Source of the DNA: UBA817 sp049889215
Lineage (GTDB): Bacteria; Margulisbacteria; Marinamargulisbacteria; UBA817
Assembly (NCBI GenBank): GCA_049889215.1
Contig: JBMHDV010000027.1
Location: 1-64,000, forward strand
Direction of reading: 5' to 3'
Length of the DNA stretch: 64,000 nucleotides
Under the pieces are notes generated by a model, which had not been told where the DNA came from, did not search any database, and saw only the letters and a program-made list of their open reading frames with translations. The translations under genes were made by a program, and so were the position numbers. Shown here one piece after another: positions 1 through 6,872 of this stretch (the stretch's first letter is position 1; the number at the start of each line of letters is the position of its first letter).

Positions 1-225
1 CCAAGTTCATCCCTCCCCGCCACAACCACTGGAGCACCAGCACCTGCAACCACTGACGCCAAATCACCAAGCTCATCAATAAGCACAACCACTCAAAATC
101 AAAACAACAAAAATACCACACCGAGTTCATCCCTCCCCGGCACAACCACTGACGCCAACACACCAAGCCCATCAACAGACACAACCACTGGAGCACCAGT
201 ACCTGCAACTGGAACACCATCAACA
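1..225 (+). repeat. Degenerate Thr/Pro-coding repeats in stalk linker
   Basis: Imperfect repeats encode Ser/Pro/Thr/Ala. One unit of about 29 bases around 3-31 recurs at 123-151 with few changes. The block at 181-221 matches 1645-1685 in the downstream paralogue at 40 of 41 bases. Such repeats are prone to slippage and recombination. Confidence 0.75.
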
Positions 226-1140
226 ACCCCATCGCCACAAAAAAGTATAACCGGAACCAACGAAGAAAAAACTGGCCCGGAATTAAAGAAATTTAATGAC
301 CAAAATAAAGATGCCCTTGTTTGCAACGACAAAACAGTTACTTGGTTGCCTCAAAATAAGCAAGTAAAAAATTCGTTTATGAAGATTACCCCTAACGGCT
401 TTATAGCATTTAGTGAAAACGTGCCACCAGAATTAAATGGTTTTGAGTTTAAGTGTGTTCCTGACAACGAATTAGCAGAATTAATCGGTCAATCAAACAC
501 TCAAATCACAAAAGGGCTAAACATATACGACTGTTTATATAACACCCCAATCACTTGCAACGGAGTTGGTAATACAAGACGACTGGCAACCGCAACCAAC
601 TTAAAAATGGTTGTAGCTGATACAGGAATGATAAACGAAAATTTAACATTATCATCGGCTGCCACAGGGTTTTTATTGATTTCTTTAGTATTAAAAACTT
701 GTTTTGGGCAACATAAACATGCTCATACAGCTACGGTTGTATCCGCTTTATTAATGATAAGTAACGTAATCAATGATGCCAGTTATGCATCAACTACTAC
801 AACCGGCGCTTTTAGTGGATTTGGCACAACAGACTACCGTCCATGGGCATTTTATCCATTAGCTGCCCTAACGATAGGGGGATTGGTTTATGGTTTAAAA
901 ACGTTTATTAATAACTACGATGAAGTTGATGGCAGCTTAATCAAAAAAACCAAGCAAGATAATGCTTTAAAATTGGAAATAATTGAAGACACACCAAAAA
1001 ACACGGGATTAAGAAATCGTAAATCAAATCATCCTAAAACTAACGAAACAAAAGAAGGTACAAATCACGATCACATTACTATCGCCATCAAAGACAGCAG
1101 TGATGTGGAACTGGTCGCTAGTGAAGAAACAAGCCTTTAA
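1..1140 (+). CDS. Thr/Pro-rich stalk protein with three membrane helices (5' end outside window)
   Basis: The frame is open from base 1, so the gene begins upstream of the window; TTG at 346 is only an internal codon. Residues 1-75 of the visible part are a Ser/Thr/Pro linker with TTTGAP and PATGTP units. A globular part follows with four cysteines (VCN, FKC, YDC, ITC) and an RRLATA motif. Three hydrophobic helices then end in a Lys/Glu-rich charged tail. The order of cysteines, RRL motif, helices and a QDNAL motif matches the next gene, so the two are tandem paralogues. I do not recognise the family. A surface-displayed, possibly glycosylated protein is inference from the linker and helices. 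No catalytic motif is visible. Confidence 0.8.
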   Translation, partial: PSSSLPATTTGAPAPATTDAKSPSSSISTTTQNQNNKNTTPSSSLPGTTTDANTPSPSTDTTTGAPVPATGTPSTTPSPQKSITGTNEEKTGPELKKFNDQNKDALVCNDKTVTWLPQNKQVKNSFMKITPNGFIAFSENVPPELNGFEFKCVPDNELAELIGQSNTQITKGLNIYDCLYNTPITCNGVGNTRRLATATNLKMVVADTGMINENLTLSSAATGFLLISLVLKTCFGQHKHAHTATVVSALLMISNVINDASYASTTTTGAFSGFGTTDYRPWAFYPLAALTIGGLVYGLKTFINNYDEVDGSLIKKTKQDNALKLEIIEDTPKNTGLRNRKSNHPKTNETKEGTNHDHITIAIKDSSDVELVASEETSL

Positions 1141-1152
1141 CTGGCTATCAAC

Positions 1153-1179
1153 AATTGGGATGTAATGTGCATCCCAATT
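1153..1179 (+). terminator. Hairpin after first stalk gene
   Basis: A perfect 10-bp inverted repeat (1153-1162 with 1170-1179) with a 7-base loop lies 13 bases after the stop codon. No U-tract follows, so it may stabilise the 3' end rather than act as a strong intrinsic terminator. Confidence 0.55.
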
Positions 1180-1320
1180 ACCCAAAATCCTGTAAGCGTC
1201 CAAAAAAAAATGATTAATTTAGATTAAAAATGCAAGAATCATCAACCGAGTTACGAAAATTATATAGAACACCCCACATTAACAGTGGGAATAAATTAAA
1301 AAAATATTAAGGAGAATACA

Positions 1321-2640
1321 ATGGCATCATTAACATCAATAGGATTACCAAATCAACAAAAACCATTATTAAGAGGAAGAAGACTATCAACAAGCGCCCC
1401 GATTACCTGTGATAACGTAAAGACTAAAGCTGCAGAATTAAAAGATACAATTCCAGCTGATAACGGCGGGTTTGATCCAAATTGCAAACCAGAAATAACA
1501 GCATCCCTGAATGATATCATTAACGGAGGAAATGGAGATATCATCAACCAACAAAACTGTCAGCAACAAACAGAAAAAAATGAAAACAACCAATTAGTAG
1601 CTGTGGCAACTGATTGTAATGCGCAAACCACAACTCCAGCGGCTACAACCACTGGAGCACCAGTACCTGCAACCGGAACACCATCCCCTACACCTGGAAC
1701 TCAGACGCCATCCTCAGCTGCAACAACCACTGGAGCACCATCACCTGCAACAGGAACACCATCACCAGCAAACACAGGGTCACCAACAACACTAGCTCCA
1801 GCACCAGCAACCACAAACGCACCTGGAACACCATCACCATCACCAGCAAACACAGGAGCACCAATAGTTAAAGGTAATAGTTTAATGTGTGGTGATAAAA
1901 CACTTTACACCGCAACAGATGATTTAGGAGCTTGGTCTGACCAGATTGTTGATATAACAAATAAAGGCTTCCTAGCTATTGCACAAGAAGCCCCTAAAGG
2001 ACCGGGACCGTTTAGCTGTACTGATTTAGCAAATCATCGAGGATATAAACTGCCTTCAGATGCTAACATTGAGAAAGCACATTCCTTATTTAGATGTGTA
2101 TTTAATAATGAACAAACGTGTACTACAAGTGATGAAGGTCGTCGATTAACAGAGACCAATAACAACCTAGACCCAATTATGGTTAGAGATGATAAGCATT
2201 CAGGAGCACAAATCGCAATGGAAGGAACTGGAATTCTTATCGGTGTATGTGCGTTATTATTGGCAGAAAAAGGACAACATAAAAAAGCATTTATTGGACT
2301 ACTAGCAACATTAAGTATGTCTGCATTAAATTTATTGAATGAAGCAAGTTATGCATCTAAAAAAGCCCCATCAGTAGCAGAATTTAGTGAGTTTGCTTCA
2401 GAAAATCCAGGGGTAACCGCAGCTTTTTGGTTAACAACCGTTGCAGTTTTTGGCGGAATGGTTGCTGCAGGAGGATATTTCCTACGAAACTTCGACGAAG
2501 AAAATGGGAATTTAACGGTTGCCAGAAATCAGGACAATGCACTTGGCGAAGGCGTTGGTGTTAATCAAATAGAATTAGGGGGGATGAATGCTGGTCAAGG
2601 TAACGGTGGACCAGAGGCTGCAGAAGAGGTCAGACTCTAA
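1321..2640 (+). CDS. Thr/Pro-rich stalk protein with three membrane helices (full-length paralogue)
   Basis: 439 aa. The ATG has an AGGAG Shine-Dalgarno 6 bases upstream. The N-terminus is not a classical signal peptide and carries LLRGRRLSTSAPITC. A cysteine-containing segment (about 30-100) leads to a Thr/Pro/Ala linker (about 102-182). The second domain has MCG, FSC, FRC and QTC cysteines and GRRLTET at about 278. Three hydrophobic helices follow at about 300-320, 322-345 and 375-395, then a Gly/Glu-rich tail. It aligns from the cysteine domain to QDNAL with the truncated gene before it. No named family is recognised. A membrane-anchored surface stalk is the simplest inference. The 180-base gap upstream and a strong terminator downstream suggest it is transcribed on its own. 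Confidence 0.85.
   Translation: MASLTSIGLPNQQKPLLRGRRLSTSAPITCDNVKTKAAELKDTIPADNGGFDPNCKPEITASLNDIINGGNGDIINQQNCQQQTEKNENNQLVAVATDCNAQTTTPAATTTGAPVPATGTPSPTPGTQTPSSAATTTGAPSPATGTPSPANTGSPTTLAPAPATTNAPGTPSPSPANTGAPIVKGNSLMCGDKTLYTATDDLGAWSDQIVDITNKGFLAIAQEAPKGPGPFSCTDLANHRGYKLPSDANIEKAHSLFRCVFNNEQTCTTSDEGRRLTETNNNLDPIMVRDDKHSGAQIAMEGTGILIGVCALLLAEKGQHKKAFIGLLATLSMSALNLLNEASYASKKAPSVAEFSEFASENPGVTAAFWLTTVAVFGGMVAAGGYFLRNFDEENGNLTVARNQDNALGEGVGVNQIELGGMNAGQGNGGPEAAEEVRL
1627..1866 (+). repeat. Thr/Pro/Ala linker repeats in second stalk gene
   Basis: Recurrent units encode TTTGAP, PATGTP, SPANTG and near variants. Nucleotide identity to the linker of the neighbouring paralogue is much higher than in the flanking domains, as expected for recombination or gene conversion through the repeat. 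Confidence 0.75.
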
Positions 2641-2673
2641 TCAACCAACAAGCATTAACGTTAACTCAAATGA

Positions 2674-2700
2674 ATGGGGGCTTGCAATGCAAGCCCCCAT
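2674..2700. terminator. Bidirectional terminator between convergent genes
   Basis: A perfect 12-bp stem (2674-2685 with 2689-2700) and 3-base loop, with a G5/C5 core, sits between the stalk gene (+) and the cysteine desulfurase (-). It is the strongest hairpin I found in the window and can serve both strands. Confidence 0.8.
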
Positions 2701-2710
2701 CGCTATTTAA

Positions 2711-3826
2711 TTAGGCCTTTAAATACTCCGCCACCTGACGTAACTCCGCCATAGTGGTCGGGTAACCAAAACTTAAACGAATAACAGACGCTTGCTCAGA
2801 AGCCTTCACCCCAATGGCTTGAATCACCGGCGATACATCCACTGCGCCAGTAGAACAAGCACTGCCAGTACCAACACCAACCCCCATCACATCCAGTCGC
2901 ATCATTGCATCATGTGACAACTGGCCAGCAACAACCAATGGGACGGTATTCCATAATACCTGGTCATTCAAAGGTATCACTAAATTTACATTTGCAGACG
3001 CTTGGCAAAGCGCATTCGCCCAAGCATGGACATCCAAACAAGTTGGCAATGCATCATAGCAATACTGCAAACCAGCAGCAAACAAATCCAATCCCATCAC
3101 ATGCACTGTCCCAGCTCGTAGCTTTTGCTGTTGCGACCCACCCAATAACCACGGACGCAATAATTCCGCTGACTTTACCATTAATACCCCACAACCGGTG
3201 GGCGCATAACATTTATGCGATGATAAACTGACAGCATCCACAGGCATGTTGGCCAAATCAATTGGAATTTTACCCGCCGCTTGAACAATATCAGAATGAA
3301 CCAATGCCCCTACATGCGATGCCTTGGTCGCAATCTCCTGCAATGGTTGAATGCTACCAATTTCGTTATTGGCTAACATCACACTCACCAAAACAGTATT
3401 CGAGGTTAATAATTCATCAAAATGAGCCATATCCAATTGACCATGTCGATCAACGCGACATAACTGCAAATCAATACACCCTTCTGTTGCATAGTGCTGC
3501 AAAGGCGCCATCACACAGGGATGTTCAATTTGAGAAGCAATCACTCGTGGGCAGCCCTCAATGCCCTCCAAAATTGAATAAATAAACCAATGATTTGCCT
3601 CTGTTGCTGATGAACACGTAAATAACTCAAAATGATGTGCGTTCAACAGTGATTTAATTCGGTATTGAGCATCATCGTATCGGCCATGCACCTGTTGCCC
3701 AAAATAATGGGATGAGGACATATTACCAACCACATCCTGCCAGGCATTAAACGCAGCAACCACAGGTGGACATAACGGGGTTGTCGCATTGTAATCTGCA
3801 AAAATAGACGACGTTAACTCGGCCAC
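2711..3826 (-). CDS. Cysteine desulfurase (NifS/IscS-like, PLP-dependent)
   Basis: 371 aa. It would take sulfur from cysteine for Fe-S cluster or tRNA thiolation. Visible motifs are ADYNATTP at the N-terminus, His92 (SQIEH), ANNEIGSIQ, HSDIVQ at 177-182, the PLP lysine in SSHKCYAPTG (Lys205), and the persulfide cysteine in GTGSACSTG (Cys324). The start is GTG, 13 bases inside the preceding gene, so translation is probably coupled. No IscU, IscA or MnmA gene is adjacent, so the acceptor cannot be assigned. It is shorter than IscS (about 400 aa) and lacks its usual C-terminal extension. Confidence 0.9.
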   Translation of the reverse strand: MAELTSSIFADYNATTPLCPPVVAAFNAWQDVVGNMSSSHYFGQQVHGRYDDAQYRIKSLLNAHHFELFTCSSATEANHWFIYSILEGIEGCPRVIASQIEHPCVMAPLQHYATEGCIDLQLCRVDRHGQLDMAHFDELLTSNTVLVSVMLANNEIGSIQPLQEIATKASHVGALVHSDIVQAAGKIPIDLANMPVDAVSLSSHKCYAPTGCGVLMVKSAELLRPWLLGGSQQQKLRAGTVHVMGLDLFAAGLQYCYDALPTCLDVHAWANALCQASANVNLVIPLNDQVLWNTVPLVVAGQLSHDAMMRLDVMGVGVGTGSACSTGAVDVSPVIQAIGVKASEQASVIRLSFGYPTTMAELRQVAEYLKA

Positions 3827-4683
3827 TGAAACGCATCCAGCACAGTAGATATTAACTGCAGGCGCGGTGCCAATTGTTGATGTTTAACTTGATCCAATTG
3901 ATTTTTCACAGCGTCGATATCCGTATGATTTGCCAATGAACGAGTTAAAAAGGACTGGGTTCGCTGTCGAACATCCTCAATAAAGTCGAACGGTTCTTGA
4001 ACATGAAACAACAGATTATAATGCATTTTAACTTTATCAAGCACTAAGATATCGTCAGTCACGGGACGCTTAAAAAAAGCATGCGCCGACATGGCTTGAT
4101 CCAATCCATCAAAATGAAACTCTTCTGGTATCGCATCAGCCATATCTGCATAAAACGCATCCAATTGCTGATTACTTAAACACGACAACACCAAAAATGT
4201 CATTTCGTTAAATGGCAAATCAGCATTAATGGTCGTTAAAAAACCATCCGCCAACTGATCTGTTAAATTATTGCAATGATGGTGCAGTAATTGAATCGCA
4301 GGCCGAATGACATCCACCACATCGTCAAATTGGATGTTTAGGCATCGTTTTGCAATGTAGGCCATTGCTAAACGGTCTTTGCGGTCCCAACCAGACACCG
4401 AAAAACCATGGGTAATGCCGTTGGCCCATGTTATCGACAAATCATCTTCAGATGCATAAACGGAACGAACATTCGCCGAAAAAACACCCCCATCAAATAA
4501 TGTCAAAGCAACCCCAATATAACGAAGAATCTCAGGCGATGGCTCGGTGGATTCGCCATTAATAAATTTTTGTATTTCTTGGTGAGCCTCTGAGGTGGTA
4601 TCAAACCAATCTAAATGACGACTCACATATTGAGCCAACCACTCAGTTAACGCAATGGAAACGGGCACGCCCGTAGTGATCAT
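3814..4683 (-). CDS. Conserved-looking protein of unknown function between rpsT and cysteine desulfurase
   Basis: 289 aa, soluble, acidic, with no signal peptide or membrane helix and no motif I can name. Its ATG overlaps the rpsT stop by 4 bases (ATGA), and its 3' end overlaps the cysteine desulfurase by 13 bases, so the three genes form one tightly coupled operon. Base composition resembles the desulfurase and is less AT-rich than the following acc genes. Function unknown. Confidence 0.75.
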   Translation of the reverse strand: MITTGVPVSIALTEWLAQYVSRHLDWFDTTSEAHQEIQKFINGESTEPSPEILRYIGVALTLFDGGVFSANVRSVYASEDDLSITWANGITHGFSVSGWDRKDRLAMAYIAKRCLNIQFDDVVDVIRPAIQLLHHHCNNLTDQLADGFLTTINADLPFNEMTFLVLSCLSNQQLDAFYADMADAIPEEFHFDGLDQAMSAHAFFKRPVTDDILVLDKVKMHYNLLFHVQEPFDFIEDVRQRTQSFLTRSLANHTDIDAVKNQLDQVKHQQLAPRLQLISTVLDAFQWPS

Positions 4684-4949
4684 TTAGTAGCGGAAGCAGC
4701 GTTAAACGCTTTTACCAAACGCGACTTTTTACGAGCCGCAGTATTTTTTTTCAAAATACCTTTGGTCACAGATTTATCAATTAATTGACAAGTGCTAGTA
4801 ATAACGTCTTTAGCATCTTTTGCTGATGACTCAATTGCTACATTTGCTTTCTTAATCGCAGATTTAAGTGTTGTTTTTAAATGCTTGTTTCTGTCGTGAT
4901 TACGCTTACTTTTGATGATATCTTTTTTTGATGCTAATAAATTTGCCAT
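4680..4949 (-). CDS. rpsT: 30S ribosomal protein S20
   Basis: 89 aa, a Lys/Ala/Arg-rich helical protein beginning MANLLASKKDIIKSKRN, typical of S20, which binds 16S rRNA. An upstream in-frame ATG at 4976 exists, but ATG 4949 matches the family start and has AAGGA 11 bases upstream. It is the first gene of a three-gene operon and is divergent from accD. Confidence 0.93.
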   Translation of the reverse strand: MANLLASKKDIIKSKRNHDRNKHLKTTLKSAIKKANVAIESSAKDAKDVITSTCQLIDKSVTKGILKKNTAARKKSRLVKAFNAASATK

Positions 4950-5031
4950 AATTTTTCTTATCCTTAAAATTGACATAACGTCCGAAATAACGTTAAATTT
5001 GTAGAAGAAATCTTAACTCGAGAATATATAA

Positions 5032-5907
5032 ATGTCAATATTAGATTGGTTTAATAAACAAAAAATAAATGAACAAGCACCAGACGAACGTTTGGATATT
5101 CCAGGTGACCTTTGGTTAAAATGCCCAACCTGCAAAGATACGGTCTATTTAAAGGAACTGGAAGAAAACAATAAAGTGTGTCACTGTAGCCGTGCACATC
5201 ACTTCAGAATTAGTCCTGAAGAGCGGATTAACATCCACTTTGACCCAGGAACATTTAAAGAGATAGAAACCGACATCGAAGCGGTGGACTTTTTAAAGTT
5301 TGAAGATACTGAATCGTACGAAATCCGACTAAAAAAAGCCAAGCAAAAAACAAAACATGCCGATGCCATTTTAATTGGTACAGCTAAATTAAATCATTTA
5401 AATGTAAATATTGGGGTCATGGACTTTTCGTTTATGGGTGGTAGCATGGGGTCAGTTGTTGGTGAAAAAATAACTCGAATTATTGAAAACGCCATTAAAA
5501 ACAAATACCCACTCATTATTTTTACAAGTTCTGGTGGTGCGAGAATGCAAGAAGGCATCATGTCACTCATGCAAATGGCCAAAACCAGCGCTGCATTGCA
5601 AAAATTAAGCGAAGAACGAGTCCCATATATCTCAGTATTATGTGACCCCACTACCGGTGGTACATCAGCAAGCTTTGCGATGTTAGGTGACATTAATATT
5701 GCCGAACCAGGCGCATTAATTAGCTTTGCCGGCCCTCGAGTCATCGAACAAACCATTCGTCAGAAATTACCAAAAGGATTTCAACGATCCGAGTTTCTTT
5801 TAGAAAAAGGAATGTTAGACATGGTCGTAAATAGAAATAAAATGCGAGACACATTATCATCCCTTGTTAAACTATTAAGTCCGCATTACGAAAAGGCAGC
5901 CAAATGA
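5032..5907 (+). CDS. accD: Acetyl-CoA carboxylase, carboxyltransferase beta subunit
   Basis: 291 aa. With AccA it transfers the carboxyl group from biotinylated AccB to acetyl-CoA, giving malonyl-CoA for fatty-acid synthesis. The crotonase-like core is clear (FTSSGGARMQEG, CDPTTGGTSASFA). The N-terminal zinc ribbon is odd: the first knuckle is CPTC (Cys31, Cys34), but the second reads VCHCSRAHHF (Cys50, Cys52), a CxC instead of the usual CxxC. The accA ATG overlaps its stop by 4 bases. The Shine-Dalgarno is weak. Confidence 0.95.
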   Translation: MSILDWFNKQKINEQAPDERLDIPGDLWLKCPTCKDTVYLKELEENNKVCHCSRAHHFRISPEERINIHFDPGTFKEIETDIEAVDFLKFEDTESYEIRLKKAKQKTKHADAILIGTAKLNHLNVNIGVMDFSFMGGSMGSVVGEKITRIIENAIKNKYPLIIFTSSGGARMQEGIMSLMQMAKTSAALQKLSEERVPYISVLCDPTTGGTSASFAMLGDINIAEPGALISFAGPRVIEQTIRQKLPKGFQRSEFLLEKGMLDMVVNRNKMRDTLSSLVKLLSPHYEKAAK

Positions 5908-6872
5908 AGTCCCTCGATTTTGAAAAACCATTGGATGATCTATACCAAAAGATAGATGAACTTAAACAGTTATCAGATGAAGCAAACGTCGACCTAACAA
6001 AAGACATTTCAGCCATCGAAGCACGTGCAGAAGAAATGAAAACAGAAATCTACGCGTCATTAACCCCAGCTCAAATTATTCAAATTGCTCGTCATCCAAA
6101 TCGTCCGAATACGTTGAGCTTAGCTCGAATGCTTTGTGATGATTTTAATGAACTTAAAGGAGATCGATCATTTAGAGACGACCCATCCATTGTTGGGGGA
6201 ATCGGTAAACTTGGTCCATTTAGAGCCATGATTATCGGGCATCAAAAAGGGGCAGACACCAAAGAAAAAATCAAACGCAACTTCGGCATGCCTCACCCAG
6301 AAGGGTACCGTAAAGCACTTCGCCTCATGAAAATGGCCGATAAGTTTAAAATGCCCATCGTTACATTTGTTGATACGCCTGGCGCCTATCCTGGCAAAGA
6401 AGCTGAAGAACGTGGCCAAGCAGAAGCAATCGCTCGAAATCTTAAAGAAATGATTGGTATTGAAGTGCCTATTATTACAGTTGTTATTGGAGAAGGTGGG
6501 TCAGGTGGTGCCCTTGGCATCGCAGTTGCGAATCGAATTTTAATGTTGGAATATGCTGTTTACTCCGTTATTTCACCTGAAGGTTGTGCATCCATTCTTT
6601 TTCGTGATGCTAGCCGAGCAGAATATGCCGCTGAAAAATTAAAGATGACAGCAAAAGACATTGTTGATTTAGGAATCGCCGATCAAATCATTCCTGAACC
6701 ATTGGGCGGTGCTCACAATAATTGGGACGATGTTGCAAAGACCATTAAATTAAAATTGGTTGATGAACTTGAAAATCTGATGGCACTCGATACAGCTGCC
6801 ATAAAAAACCAACGATTTGAAAAGTTTAGATCATTTGGAAAATTTAAAGATCCTACGGCTAAAACGTCTTAA
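5904..6872 (+). CDS. accA: Acetyl-CoA carboxylase, carboxyltransferase alpha subunit
   Basis: 322 aa, usual length. The N-terminal helical region (1-60, SLDFEKPLDDLYQKIDEL) is the segment that packs on AccD. The core contains the Gly-rich oxyanion-hole motif GEGGSGGALGIAVANR and SPEGCASILFRD. It is coupled to accD by ATGA and to the next gene by TAATG. Together AccA2-AccD2 form the carboxyltransferase; biotin carboxylase AccC is not in this window. Confidence 0.96.
   Translation: MKSLDFEKPLDDLYQKIDELKQLSDEANVDLTKDISAIEARAEEMKTEIYASLTPAQIIQIARHPNRPNTLSLARMLCDDFNELKGDRSFRDDPSIVGGIGKLGPFRAMIIGHQKGADTKEKIKRNFGMPHPEGYRKALRLMKMADKFKMPIVTFVDTPGAYPGKEAEERGQAEAIARNLKEMIGIEVPIITVVIGEGGSGGALGIAVANRILMLEYAVYSVISPEGCASILFRDASRAEYAAEKLKMTAKDIVDLGIADQIIPEPLGGAHNNWDDVAKTIKLKLVDELENLMALDTAAIKNQRFEKFRSFGKFKDPTAKTS

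Noticed and set aside
99..332. Minus-strand open frame opposite the stalk linker
   Set aside because: Val/Gly-rich shadow of the Thr/Pro repeats on the coding strand; no start signals.
1273..1289. Hairpin in the leader of the second stalk gene
   Set aside because: Only a 5-bp stem with 7-base loop; no known riboswitch or alternative pairing visible.
2905..3585. Two plus-strand frames opposite the cysteine desulfurase
   Set aside because: They lie antisense to a well-supported gene and show no family resemblance.
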